Assembly: GCF_004345675.1 (NCBI RefSeq)
Contig: NZ_SLWU01000016.1
Location: 1-64,000, forward strand
Direction: 5' to 3'
Length of the DNA: 64,000 nt
Source: Caldanaerobacter subterraneus
Lineage (GTDB): Bacteria > Bacillota > Thermoanaerobacteria > Thermoanaerobacterales > Thermoanaerobacteraceae
Position 1 is the first letter of the stretch; each line of letters opens with the position of its first letter. This document shows, one piece after another, positions 8,691 through 17,041 of this stretch. Below the pieces are notes generated by a model that was not told the origin of the DNA, ran no database searches, and saw nothing but the letters and a program-made list of their open reading frames with translations. The position numbers and the translations under genes are program-made.

Positions 8691-9693
8691 TTCCTTCTTT
8701 AAATCCCGTAGATTCTCTAACAATCAGCTGATGAGGCAAAATGACATGCATCTCTTCTATTGGCTCTTTGCCCAGAAGCTTTGTCAAAAGTCTCATAGCA
8801 ACAGCTCCTATGTCATAGGCAGGCTGCAGTATTGTAGTTATAGTAGGCCTGAAAATCGTGGAAATATAGGTATTATCAAAGCCCACCACATGTATGTCAT
8901 CAGGAACCCTTAAGTTTGAGTCAAATATAGCGTTTATAGCTGCTGCAGCCATGTCATCTGAAGCCGCAAAAACAGCTGTAACTTTGTGCTCGAGAAGTTT
9001 AAGCATTGCAAGATATGCCTTCCTCGTCTTAAATTCGCCTTCTACTACGAGCTCAGGGTCATATTTTATGCCGTGTTCTTCCAAAGCCCTTTTATAACCT
9101 TCTATTCTTTGAAGACCTGCTATTGGGTCTTGCATTGAACCTGCAATCATTCCTATCTTCTTGTGCCCCAGGGAAATGAGGTACTTCACTGCATCATAAG
9201 CAGCTTTTTCATTGTCAATCATTACACTCGGATACCTTTTCTCTTTGTCCTGTGTGCCTGCAAGCACTACCGGCACTTTAAACTCGTTAAAAGCTTGAAT
9301 TACGCTGTCTCTTACTACATCCCCCATGAATATAATTCCGTCTACCTGCTTTTCTCCCAGAATTTCTATATATTTTATTTCTTTATCTTCTTTCTGGTCT
9401 GTGTTGCACAAGAAGATATTATAATTATACATTGCAGCAATGTCCTCTATACCTCTTACCACTTCAGGGTAAAAGGTGCTTGAAATGTCCGGTATGATAA
9501 GACCAATAGTGTGAGTTTTTTGAATCTTTAAGCTTCTTGCAAGAGCATTGGGTTTGTAACCCGTCTTTTTTATTGCCTCTAAAACCCTCTGTCTTGTCTC
9601 TTCTGTCACAACAGCGCTGTTGTTTAAAACTCTTGAAACTGTGGCAATGGAAACTTTCGCCTCTCTCGCTACATCTTTTATAGTTGCACCCAT
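8680..9693 (-). CDS. LacI-family transcriptional regulator (CcpA-like)
   Basis: This 337-aa regulator has the N-terminal LacI helix-turn-helix (ATIKDVAREAKVSIATVSRVLN) with the hinge helix KPNALARSLK, then a periplasmic-binding-protein-like effector domain. The overall look is close to CcpA/CcpB-type regulators, but nothing in the sequence fixes its effector. ATG 9693 is chosen over a GTG at 9702 that lies in the ribosome site GGGAGTG. Its own promoter carries the decamer GCGAAAACGA, which also occurs at the PTS operon promoter 9.4 kb away, suggesting autoregulation and control of sugar uptake. Confidence 0.88.
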   Translation of the reverse strand: MGATIKDVAREAKVSIATVSRVLNNSAVVTEETRQRVLEAIKKTGYKPNALARSLKIQKTHTIGLIIPDISSTFYPEVVRGIEDIAAMYNYNIFLCNTDQKEDKEIKYIEILGEKQVDGIIFMGDVVRDSVIQAFNEFKVPVVLAGTQDKEKRYPSVMIDNEKAAYDAVKYLISLGHKKIGMIAGSMQDPIAGLQRIEGYKRALEEHGIKYDPELVVEGEFKTRKAYLAMLKLLEHKVTAVFAASDDMAAAAINAIFDSNLRVPDDIHVVGFDNTYISTIFRPTITTILQPAYDIGAVAMRLLTKLLGKEPIEEMHVILPHQLIVRESTGFKEGSSR

Positions 9694-9710
9694 TCCTATC
9701 ACTCCCAGAC

Positions 9711-9762
9711 TTAATCGTTTTCGCCTTTATGTTATTTTACTTGTTCTTAAAACTTTTGTCAA
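9711..9762 (-). promoter_or_regulatory. Promoter and cre-like operator of the LacI-family gene
   Basis: On the minus strand TTGACA (9757-9762) and TAAAAT (9734-9739) are exactly 17 bases apart. Downstream of the -10 box lies GGCGAAAACGATTAA (9711-9725), similar to LacI/CcpA-type operators and sharing GCGAAAACGA with the PTS promoter. Confidence 0.75.
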
Positions 9763-9770
9763 TAGACTTT

Positions 9771-9926
9771 TCAATTTTTTTCATTCATTTTCATGAATTT
9801 TTTTGAAGACTTCTGATGAAAGATGGAATCTAATTCTACAAAAAGGGGAAGAAAAGAAAACAAACAGTAAAGTGCCCCAATAAATAGGATAACCAAATAA
9901 ATAAATTTTATAACCGTCCCTTCCAT
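9771..9926 (-). CDS. Small single-span membrane protein, function unknown
   Basis: This 51-aa frame starts MEGTVIKFIYLVILFIGALY and has one hydrophobic segment (residues 5-30) followed by a short charged tail ending KKFMKMNEKN. AGGTGAT lies 5 bases before ATG 9926. It fills the space between the HAD phosphatase terminator and the LacI-family promoter, and its 3' end reaches the edge of that promoter. I know of no family. The good ribosome site and the hydrophobic pattern support it; no comparative evidence is available. Confidence 0.5.
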   Translation of the reverse strand: MEGTVIKFIYLVILFIGALYCLFSFLPLFVELDSIFHQKSSKKFMKMNEKN

Positions 9927-9950
9927 ATTTTATCACCTGGGAATAAAAAA

Positions 9951-9977
9951 ATATATTACCGCACTGCGGTAATATAT
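9951..9977 (-). terminator. Terminator of the HAD phosphatase gene
   Basis: A perfect 12-bp stem (ATATATTACCGC at 9951-9962 with its complement at 9966-9977) has a 3-base loop. On the minus strand it is followed by TTTTTTTATT. Confidence 0.85.
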
Positions 9978-10004
9978 CATATTCCCTGTTTTATTTTTTT
10001 GTCA

Positions 10005-10829
10005 CTACACAGCTATGGTTTTTCTGTTCAAAAAGAATTTATCTATGACGTGAGCAACGCCATCTTCATCATTTGATAAAGTTGTATAGGAAGCCTTAAT
10101 CTTTACGATATCCGGGGCATTACCCATTGCAACCCCCAACCCTGCATATTCTATCATAGAAAGATCATTCAAATTGTCGCCAATTGCCACTACCTGTTCC
10201 CTTTTTATGTTGTACATATTGGCAAGGGTTTTAAGAGCATTTCCTTTGCTCACACCTTTAGCATTTATCTCTAAATGACCTCCGCCGGAAGATGAAATGG
10301 TCAACTTCTTGGATATTTCATCATACACTCTCGCATCTATGGAGACGGGATTTTTTAAGTCATTTAGAGCGTAAATCTTAGCCGTAACACTGCCTGTGTC
10401 CATCAAAAACTCCATGAGGTCTCCCACAGGATTTACCTTCACATTGTTGTTAAAAGAAAGGTACCACTCTACTCTATCAGTTATTTCTTCCACATAAAGT
10501 TCATCATCAATGTATAAATTTATATGGTATCCATTTTCTTTCAGAAGCTTTATGGCAAACAGGGCATCTTCGGAAGGAATGGGATTGTAATAGTACACTT
10601 TTTTGGTGTATATGTCTTTTATAAGAGCGCCGTTATAGGAAATAACAGGAGCATTTATTTTCAACTCTTCAGCATAGGGCAAGATAGAGGAGAACATCCG
10701 GCCTGTCGCTATTGTAAAAATGACTCCCCTCGATATCACCTCTCTCACAGCCTCTTTAGTTCGATCAGAAATCGCCGAATTGCTATTTAACAAGCTCCCA
10801 TCTGCATCACTGACAAGAAGTTTATACAT
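10005..10829 (-). CDS. Cof-type HAD-superfamily phosphatase
   Basis: This 274-aa member of the Cof/YwpJ group (HAD subfamily IIB) is a cytoplasmic Mg-dependent phosphatase usually acting on sugar phosphates or flavin mononucleotide. Motif I appears as VSDADGSLL, with the usual Thr/Leu after the second Asp replaced by Gly-Ser. Motif II is IATGR, motif III is the Lys in NAKGVSKGNAL, and motif IV is VAIGDNLNDLSMI. The cap domain occupies about residues 85-185. The gene stands alone with its own terminator. Confidence 0.88.
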   Translation of the reverse strand: MYKLLVSDADGSLLNSNSAISDRTKEAVREVISRGVIFTIATGRMFSSILPYAEELKINAPVISYNGALIKDIYTKKVYYYNPIPSEDALFAIKLLKENGYHINLYIDDELYVEEITDRVEWYLSFNNNVKVNPVGDLMEFLMDTGSVTAKIYALNDLKNPVSIDARVYDEISKKLTISSSGGGHLEINAKGVSKGNALKTLANMYNIKREQVVAIGDNLNDLSMIEYAGLGVAMGNAPDIVKIKASYTTLSNDEDGVAHVIDKFFLNRKTIAV

Positions 10830-11049
10830 CCCTCTTCAACCCCTATTTTTATTATCCCTCATCTATATTATAACAGCTTGTAAATTTACATTCTATATCA
10901 TAATTTGTTATAAAACGTTACCACTGAAAATTTTACATTGCGAAAAAAATTTTAACGAATTTTCTTTCCATAAAATGAATTAAATGTAAGTGAATATTTC
11001 TGAAAAATGCCATAAATACTATATATGAAAAGGAGGAAAGGGTGAAAAC

Positions 11050-11724
11050 ATGCTAATACTTTTTTTCCGCACACTAATCTTATATGCCCTAGTGGTAGTA
11101 TTTATGAGAATTTCTGGAAAACAGCAAATAGGACAGCTTCAGCCCTATGAACTGGTAGTAGCAATAATGATAGCAGACCTGGTAGCAATACCAATGCAGA
11201 ACAAGGGAATACCTCTTGTCGCAGGTATTATACCTGTCCTCACTCTTTTAATATCCCAGCTCGTCCTTTCGTACCTCTCAATGAAAAGCCTAAGAGCCAG
11301 AGTTATAATCTGCGGCACCCCTACAATTTTAATTGAAAAGGGTAAGATCTTAACTTCACAGCTTCAAAAAGAAAGGTATAATATAAACGACCTGTTAGAA
11401 GAGCTTAGAGTGAAAGGCTATCCCAATATAGCAGATGTGGAATATGCTATTTTAGAAACAAACGGGAGTCTGAGTGTCATCCCTAAAAGTGATAAAAGAC
11501 CTGTTACTCCAAAAGATTTGAATATAACACCTGAGTACGAAGGGTTGCCCCTTCCTATAATAATCGACGGAAGAATTATGCATCAGAATATGCAAAAAGC
11601 AGGCATTGACCTTGCATGGCTTGATGAGCAGCTTAAAATTTGGAACATAAAAAGTGTGAAAGAAGTATTATTTGCCTCCCTTGACTCTAACAAAGTGCTG
11701 ACAGTGTATAAGAAGGAGGGATAA
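11050..11724 (+). CDS. DUF421 (YetF-like) membrane protein
   Basis: This 224-aa protein has three N-terminal transmembrane segments (about residues 1-80) and a cytoplasmic DUF421 domain. The first segments include the conserved RISGKQQIGQLQPYELVVA, and the domain includes LEELRVKGYPNIADVEYAILETNG and SVIPKSDKRPVTPKDL. Family members such as YetF and YrbG are linked to sporulation or membrane functions, but their biochemical role is unknown. AAGGAGGAAAGGGTG precedes ATG 11050. The stop codon is one base from the next gene, so the two are translated together. Confidence 0.88.
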   Translation: MLILFFRTLILYALVVVFMRISGKQQIGQLQPYELVVAIMIADLVAIPMQNKGIPLVAGIIPVLTLLISQLVLSYLSMKSLRARVIICGTPTILIEKGKILTSQLQKERYNINDLLEELRVKGYPNIADVEYAILETNGSLSVIPKSDKRPVTPKDLNITPEYEGLPLPIIIDGRIMHQNMQKAGIDLAWLDEQLKIWNIKSVKEVLFASLDSNKVLTVYKKEG

Positions 11725-11725
11725 A

Positions 11726-12109
11726 ATGAGATATGTCACCCCCTTAGTGGTTTTCCTCCTAGTTTTTATATTTTTTCTAGACTTTGCATCAATTAAATAT
11801 TTAGACAGCACTTCTCAGAAAATTGACAGTCTTCTTTCAAAAGTCGAAGATCACATAAAAAGCGGTGATTGGGAAAAAGCGAAGGACTGGGTGGAAAAAG
11901 CCGAAAGTGAATGGAAAAAAATAGATAGGAAATGGGCTCTTTTAGTAGAGCACAGGGAAATAGATGAGATTGAAATAAATATGGAGAAATTGAAAAGTTT
12001 TGTGGAGTCAAAGAATAGGGACCAGAGCATGGCACAGCTTAAAACTGTAAAAATGCTTCTTAAATACGTGCCTGAAAATGAAAAACCCACTTTTGAAAAC
12101 ATATTTTAA
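11726..12109 (+). CDS. DUF4363 family membrane-anchored protein
   Basis: This 127-aa protein has an N-terminal transmembrane segment (residues 5-24) and an amphipathic helical body rich in Trp, Glu and Lys (SGDWEKAKDWVEKAESEWKKID, MAQLKTVKMLLKYVPE). This pattern matches DUF4363, a family commonly encoded directly after a DUF421 gene in clostridia. The pairing, with a one-base gap, suggests the two proteins form a membrane complex. No activity is known. Confidence 0.8.
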   Translation: MRYVTPLVVFLLVFIFFLDFASIKYLDSTSQKIDSLLSKVEDHIKSGDWEKAKDWVEKAESEWKKIDRKWALLVEHREIDEIEINMEKLKSFVESKNRDQSMAQLKTVKMLLKYVPENEKPTFENIF

Positions 12110-12166
12110 AATTTGTGTTATAATATAGACATGTGTACCCTTTAAAGAAAAAGGGGGAATGAAAGG

Positions 12167-12958
12167 GTGAAGTCAATACATAATAAGCGCATTATAGTTG
12201 GACCTGACAATTTTAAAAAAGTAGTAGATATAACTTCATCTGGCAAAGTAGGACTTCCAAAAGGGCAGGTAGATGTCCAATTTTTAGCTAAGCTTGCGCC
12301 CGGCACAAGCTTTGAGATTCAGGGAGAGAAATATTATCTCCTTGAGTGCGACACCTTTGATTACATCATGTACTCTCTAAAAAGGCAGACACAAATTGTA
12401 TACCCAAAAGAGGGAAGTTACATTGCCATGAGGTTAGACATTTTCCCGGGCAAAAGAGTTGGGGAAGCCGGAACTGGGTCCGGCGCCTTTACCGTTTACT
12501 TATCTAGATTGGTAGGTCCTCATGGAAGAGTATATACTTATGAACAAAGAGAGGAATTTTTCAAACTTGCCCGAAAAAATCTTGATGAGTTTTGCGAATA
12601 CGACAACGTCATTATGTACAATAAATCCATCTCCGATGGAATTGAAGAAAAAGAGTTAGACGCTTTTTTCTTAGACGTTAGAAAACCCTGGGAAGTGCTA
12701 GAACAAGTAAGTGGAGCTTTAAAGCTTGGCGGGCATTTAGGAATATTAGTTCCGACCACAAATCAAGTTTCAGAAGCGCTTGTGGCATTAGAAAAAAGCG
12801 GATTTTATACCATTGAAGTCAGTGAAATCCTCCTTAGAAAGTACAAAATAAACCCTGAAAGGCTAAGGCCAGAAGACCTCATGATAGGGCACACAGGATA
12901 TTTAATCTTCGCAAGAAAAATATCAGACAGAGGGGACGGTTCCTCTCATCCGATTTAA
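12167..12958 (+). CDS. trmI: tRNA (adenine-N1)-methyltransferase TrmI
   Basis: This 263-aa S-adenosylmethionine-dependent enzyme makes m1A58 in the T loop of tRNA, important in thermophiles. It has a small N-terminal beta domain (residues 1-75) and a Rossmann methyltransferase domain with the binding loop GEAGTGSGAFTVYLSR and the acidic motif YTYEQR. DAFFLDVRKPWEVL follows later. GTG 12167 is the start, behind AAGGGGG. The last 13 residues (KISDRGDGSSHPI) are unusual: they are encoded by a copy of a dispersed GGGGACGGTTCC repeat, so the natural C-terminus has probably been replaced. Confidence 0.9.
   Translation: MKSIHNKRIIVGPDNFKKVVDITSSGKVGLPKGQVDVQFLAKLAPGTSFEIQGEKYYLLECDTFDYIMYSLKRQTQIVYPKEGSYIAMRLDIFPGKRVGEAGTGSGAFTVYLSRLVGPHGRVYTYEQREEFFKLARKNLDEFCEYDNVIMYNKSISDGIEEKELDAFFLDVRKPWEVLEQVSGALKLGGHLGILVPTTNQVSEALVALEKSGFYTIEVSEILLRKYKINPERLRPEDLMIGHTGYLIFARKISDRGDGSSHPI
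12924..12954. repeat. GGGGACGGTTCC repeat, copy 1, inside trmI 3' end
   Basis: The sequence CAGACAGAGGGGACGGTTCC and its continuation CTCTCATCCGA match the left arm of the large inverted repeat at 45905-45976 with three differences. It encodes the end of TrmI. Confidence 0.75.
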
Positions 12959-12963
12959 AAATA

Positions 12964-12984
12964 GGCACCTCTTTGGTGAGGTGC
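12964..12984. terminator. Bidirectional terminator between trmI and aconitase
   Basis: GGCACCTC (12964-12971) pairs with GAGGTGCC (12977-12984). A T-rich run follows on the plus side; the aconitase stop codon is at 12986. Confidence 0.75.
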
Positions 12985-12985
12985 C

Positions 12986-14911
12986 TCAATTTGTTTTATT
13001 TTTACTTTTTACATAATTTATCATTCCACCTGCAATGAGGATTTCCCGATTTCTATCAGAAACTTCCAGTCTTACCTCAAAGCTTTTTCCTTTAGTCAAA
13101 TTCTTTACAATAATGTTTTTTCCACTTCTCACCTGCTCCACTGTATTCTCTATCTTTAGCACATCTCCCATATCAATATCTTCATAGTCCTCTTCTTTTA
13201 CAAAAGTAAGAGGAAGAATTCCGCTGTTTATGAGGTTTGCCTTGTGTATTCTTGCAAAAGATTTAGCTATAACCGCCTTAACCCCCAAGTAAAGAGGCAC
13301 CAAAGCTGCATGTTCGCGGCTTGAACCCTGACCATAGTTATGTCCTCCTACAATTATCCCTCCACCCCATTCAACCGCTCTTTTTGAGAAATTTTCGTCT
13401 ATTATTTCAAAGCAATGTTTCGAAAGCTCTGGTATATTAGACCTCAAAGGAAGAAGTCTAGCATTTGAAGGCATTATGTGGTCTGTTGTAATGTCATCTC
13501 CTACCTTTATCAACACCTTCTTTTCTATATCGGAAAGGGGTGTATTCAATGGAAATGGCTTTATATTTGGCCCCTTTATCACTTCTACGTTTTTCCCATC
13601 CTCTGGCGGCTTTACAATCATATTGTCATTTACTTCAAATCTCTCAACAAGTGGCACTTGAGGTGGTTCTCCCAGTTCTCTAGGGTCAATAAGATACCCT
13701 GTAAGCGCGGCTGCCGCCGCTACTTCCGGACTTGCCAAATACACATATGCAGATTTTGTCCCACTTCTCCCATAGAAATTTCTATTAAAAGTTCTCACAG
13801 AAACGGCGCCTGTAGCAGGAGCTTGCCCCATTCCTATGCAGGGCCCACAAGCACTTTCAAGTATTCTCGCTCCAGCCGCTATAAGGTCTGCTAAAGCACC
13901 ATTTTTCGCAAGCATAGTCAAAACCTGCCTAGAACCTGGTGCAATTACAAGGCTCACATGCTCCGGTATAGTTTTCCCCTTTAAAATAGAAGCGACTTTC
14001 ATCAAATCCATATAAGAAGAATTGGTGCAGGACCCTATCGCCACCTGATCTACCCTGGGCCTTCCAGCATCTTTCACTTTGACCACATTGTCCGGGCTGT
14101 GAGGAAGTGCCACCATGGGCTCCAATTCAGAAAGGTCTATCTCTATGACTTCATCATATTCCGCATCTTCATCCGCACTCAAAGGCACAAATACATCTTC
14201 TCTACCCTGAGCTTTTAAAAATTCGTAAGTCCTTTCATCAGAAGGAAAAATGGAGGTAGTCGCCCCCAATTCCGCACCCATATTCGCTATTGTAGTCCTT
14301 TCTGGCACTGACAGAGTCTTTACTCCATCCCCCGAATATTCGAAGATTTTACCTATGCCTCCTTTTACAGTAAGTCTTCTTAAAAGCTCTAGTATCACAT
14401 CTTTCGCCGAAACCCATGGATTCAATTCACCTTTAAGCCTCACATTTACAATAGCAGGCATTATAATTCTATAAGGCTCTCCTGCCATTGCCAAAGCCAC
14501 ATCGAGTCCTCCTGCTCCTATCGCCAACATCCCCAACCCACCAGCAGTGGGCGTATGGCTGTCTGAACCCAAAAGGGTTTTCCCTGGCACTCCAAATCTT
14601 TCAAGGTGGACCTGGTGACATATTCCATTTCCCGGCCTTGAAAAGTATATTCCGTACCTTGCAGCGACTGTCTGTAGGTATTTGTGGTCGTCAGCATTTT
14701 CCGGTCCCTGCTGCAAAGTATTGTGGTCAACGTAAGAGACAGAAAGCTCTGTCTTTACTCTATCTATTCCCAAAGCCTCCAGCTGAAGATAAGCCATTGT
14801 TCCAGTAGAGTCCTGTGTAAGAGTCTGGTCTATTTTTATCGCTATTTCTTCTCCTTTTGCCATTTTCCCTTCCACAAGGTGCGCCAGAAGTATTTTCTGC
14901 GTCAAATTCAT
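12986..14911 (-). CDS. Aconitate hydratase (iron-sulfur, single chain)
   Basis: This 641-aa [4Fe-4S] enzyme interconverts citrate and isocitrate, or homologous acids. Cluster ligands are visible in AIGSCTNSS and ACGPCIGMG. The swivel domain is at the C-terminus (about residues 480-641) with HNYGQGSSREHAALVP, so both domains are fused. The length fits the short bacterial aconitase type rather than the 850-900-aa forms. ATG 14911 is preferred (AGGAG eight bases upstream); a GTG at 14920 overlaps that site. The stop of homocitrate synthase is 17 bases upstream, so the two form an operon and probably act in sequence. Confidence 0.9.
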   Translation of the reverse strand: MNLTQKILLAHLVEGKMAKGEEIAIKIDQTLTQDSTGTMAYLQLEALGIDRVKTELSVSYVDHNTLQQGPENADDHKYLQTVAARYGIYFSRPGNGICHQVHLERFGVPGKTLLGSDSHTPTAGGLGMLAIGAGGLDVALAMAGEPYRIIMPAIVNVRLKGELNPWVSAKDVILELLRRLTVKGGIGKIFEYSGDGVKTLSVPERTTIANMGAELGATTSIFPSDERTYEFLKAQGREDVFVPLSADEDAEYDEVIEIDLSELEPMVALPHSPDNVVKVKDAGRPRVDQVAIGSCTNSSYMDLMKVASILKGKTIPEHVSLVIAPGSRQVLTMLAKNGALADLIAAGARILESACGPCIGMGQAPATGAVSVRTFNRNFYGRSGTKSAYVYLASPEVAAAAALTGYLIDPRELGEPPQVPLVERFEVNDNMIVKPPEDGKNVEVIKGPNIKPFPLNTPLSDIEKKVLIKVGDDITTDHIMPSNARLLPLRSNIPELSKHCFEIIDENFSKRAVEWGGGIIVGGHNYGQGSSREHAALVPLYLGVKAVIAKSFARIHKANLINSGILPLTFVKEEDYEDIDMGDVLKIENTVEQVRSGKNIIVKNLTKGKSFEVRLEVSDRNREILIAGGMINYVKSKNKTN

Positions 14912-14928
14912 CCTCTTCACTCCTATTT

Positions 14929-16083
14929 TTAGATTGCTTTAGCTTTTCCTTTCACAATCACATCTTCATAAAGGTACATTAGCTCCTTATCAAATAAAGG
15001 CCTCTTTAATTGAATGGCCATCTTCCTAACATGAGGGAGCAGCAAATTAGCCTCCTCTTCAGTTAAAACTCTCCCGTACTCTTTAAACTTGTTTATTAAA
15101 GCCGCAGTGCCAGAATGCTTTCCTATCACTATCTGCCTCTCAAGTCCTACTTCTTGAGGGTCAAACACTTCATAAGTATACGGATTCTTAAGAGCTCCAT
15201 CCACGTGAATTCCTGACTCATGGGCAAACACGTTTTTACCTACAATAGCCTTAGAAGGAGGAAGTGGTCTACCTGATGCTAAAGCTACATACTCGGATAT
15301 CTCTCTAAAGCGGCTGGTGTCAATACCTAAATCCATTTTGTACACGTACTTTAACGCCATGACTACCTCTTCTAAAGCCGCATTGCCAGCTCTCTCTCCT
15401 AGTCCATTAACTGTAACCCCCACAAATTTAGCCCCAGCCTTAACTCCTGCAAGAGCGTTTGCCGTAGCCATACCAAAATCATTATGGGTATGCATTTCAA
15501 TCTCAATATCTACTGCATCTTTAATGGCTTTTACCATCTCATAGGTTTTGAAAGGATCCAAAAAACCTACAGTGTCGCAAAATCTCAATCTATCTGCCCC
15601 TGCTTGTTTTGCACACCTTGCAAACTCAATCAAAAAATTCATATCAGTCCTGGAGGCATCCTCCGCGTTAACAGAAACATAAACGCCTTCTTTTTTAGCA
15701 AATCTCACCGCTTCTGTCATGCTGTCCAATACCCATTGCCTTGTCTTTTTCAACTTGTGCTCTATGTGAATGTCTGATGTAGAAATAGAAATGGCCACTG
15801 CATCTACACCGCACTCAAGAGATTCCTGAACATCTTTTACAACCGCTCTGTTCCATGCCATTATACTAGCCTTCAATCCTAATTTTGCAATTTTAGCTAC
15901 CGTCTCCTTTTCATCTCCTCCCATTGTGGGGATGCCAACTTCCAGCTGGTCTATGCCAATCTCATCTAACATTTGCGCAATTCTGATTTTTTCGTTATTT
16001 GCAAATACAACACCTGCAGTTTGCTCACCATCCCTTAAAGTAGTGTCAACAATGTAAACAGGTTTGTCTTTTTTGAAAGCCAT
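14929..16083 (-). CDS. Homocitrate synthase / NifV-like, LeuA-family condensing enzyme
   Basis: This 384-aa enzyme of the DRE-TIM metallolyase group condenses acetyl-CoA with a 2-oxo acid. Motifs are VDTTLRDGEQTAGVVF (residues 10-25), the HTHNDFG metal site and GLGERAGNAALEEVV. There is no LeuA regulatory domain, and the length fits NifV/homocitrate synthase. ATG 16083 has GAAGGGGG upstream; an upstream extension to 16188 lacks one. Related clostridial enzymes include Re-citrate synthase, so the true product could be citrate rather than homocitrate. The following aconitase fits either reaction. Confidence 0.85.
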   Translation of the reverse strand: MAFKKDKPVYIVDTTLRDGEQTAGVVFANNEKIRIAQMLDEIGIDQLEVGIPTMGGDEKETVAKIAKLGLKASIMAWNRAVVKDVQESLECGVDAVAISISTSDIHIEHKLKKTRQWVLDSMTEAVRFAKKEGVYVSVNAEDASRTDMNFLIEFARCAKQAGADRLRFCDTVGFLDPFKTYEMVKAIKDAVDIEIEMHTHNDFGMATANALAGVKAGAKFVGVTVNGLGERAGNAALEEVVMALKYVYKMDLGIDTSRFREISEYVALASGRPLPPSKAIVGKNVFAHESGIHVDGALKNPYTYEVFDPQEVGLERQIVIGKHSGTAALINKFKEYGRVLTEEEANLLLPHVRKMAIQLKRPLFDKELMYLYEDVIVKGKAKAI

Positions 16084-16180
16084 ATATGATCCCCCTTCAA
16101 ATACTCTTTTACATCCTATTTTACACAGAAGCTTTATCAAAGTCAATAGCATTTTGCAATTTTTATTATAAAAAATTGCA

Positions 16181-16210
16181 GCTCCCAAACTATTTTTTTA
16201 GTTTGGGAGC
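16181..16210 (-). terminator. Terminator of the PTS operon
   Basis: A perfect 12-bp stem (16181-16192 with 16199-16210) contains the antiterminator gene's stop codon. A second AT-rich hairpin (GCAATTTTT at 16156-16164 with 16171-16179) follows directly and supplies the T run. Confidence 0.8.
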
Positions 16211-17022
16211 AAACGTTGAATATGAATTGCAAGATAACCTTTTTCTTCTTCCGGAACTTTTTTGCCCAGTTCCTTTTCAATTTCATTAGCCACTTCTTCA
16301 GCAATCCTATAAGCTTTCTTGAATTTCCTCTTTATTGTGGGAAGAAGTTCATTTGCAACCTCCATCCCTTTGGCTACTCTATCCACAGCAAACCTCAAGT
16401 GAGTAACCAGCCTCAGGTAATCCAGAGAATCTCTGTCTATTTTCCTTGAGAGATTTTTTTCTATTATTGAAACCAACAAAGAAACCAATCTAGTGTTTTT
16501 TAATGTCACAGAAAGTCCTGCATTTTCTACAGCGGCATGGAGGTGCAACGCTATAAAGCCTGCCTCATCCTCTGGAAGGTAAATCCCTAACCTTTCTTTT
16601 ACCATCTCTAAAGCTTTTTCAGCGATAGCAAAGTCTTCCTTATACAAAGCTTTTATTTCGGCTATAAAAGGATTCTTAATGTCTATACCCATGCTTATCC
16701 TCTCAATAGCAAAGGCAAGGTGATCAGCTAAAGCGATGTGAACATGTTCGTTTAATTTTTTCCCCTTTATTTTTTCTGCCATCGCAATTATTTCTTCAGA
16801 AATACCGACAACATCAGTTCTTACCTTTTCCATCAAGTCAGAAAATTTAATTTTATTTTCTGTGTCTTTCACATAAAACACTTTTTCTACGCTTTCTTCC
16901 TTTATTAAATCCCCTTGCCTTTTCCCAAATCCAATTCCCTTTCCGACCAGTATGCACTCAACACCATTTTTGTCATGGGCCATGCACACATTATTATTAA
17001 GTACCTTAACTACCCTGTACAT
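16198..17022 (-). CDS. BglG/LicT-family transcriptional antiterminator
   Basis: This 274-aa protein has an N-terminal RNA-binding CAT domain (MYRVVKVLNNNVCMAHDKNG to FGKRQGDLI, residues 1-55) and two PTS regulation domains (about 65-170 and 175-274). Each has conserved histidines that are phosphorylated by PTS proteins (DHLAFAIERI and LHLHAAVEN in the first, THLRFAVDRV and LAIHIQRLL in the second). It binds RAT hairpins in nascent RNA and prevents termination. Two such targets occur at 19030-19089 and 20169-20220. ATG 17022 is used; another ATG two codons upstream is too close to the ribosome site. It is the last gene of the PTS operon, 19 bases after EIIA, so it controls its own synthesis. 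Confidence 0.93.
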   Translation of the reverse strand: MYRVVKVLNNNVCMAHDKNGVECILVGKGIGFGKRQGDLIKEESVEKVFYVKDTENKIKFSDLMEKVRTDVVGISEEIIAMAEKIKGKKLNEHVHIALADHLAFAIERISMGIDIKNPFIAEIKALYKEDFAIAEKALEMVKERLGIYLPEDEAGFIALHLHAAVENAGLSVTLKNTRLVSLLVSIIEKNLSRKIDRDSLDYLRLVTHLRFAVDRVAKGMEVANELLPTIKRKFKKAYRIAEEVANEIEKELGKKVPEEEKGYLAIHIQRLLPN

Positions 17023-17041
17023 CCCCATACCCCTCTTTTTT

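Noticed and set aside
13478-13894. Plus-strand frames inside aconitase and other long genes
   Set aside because: They are antisense shadows of strongly supported genes, without ribosome sites or family features.
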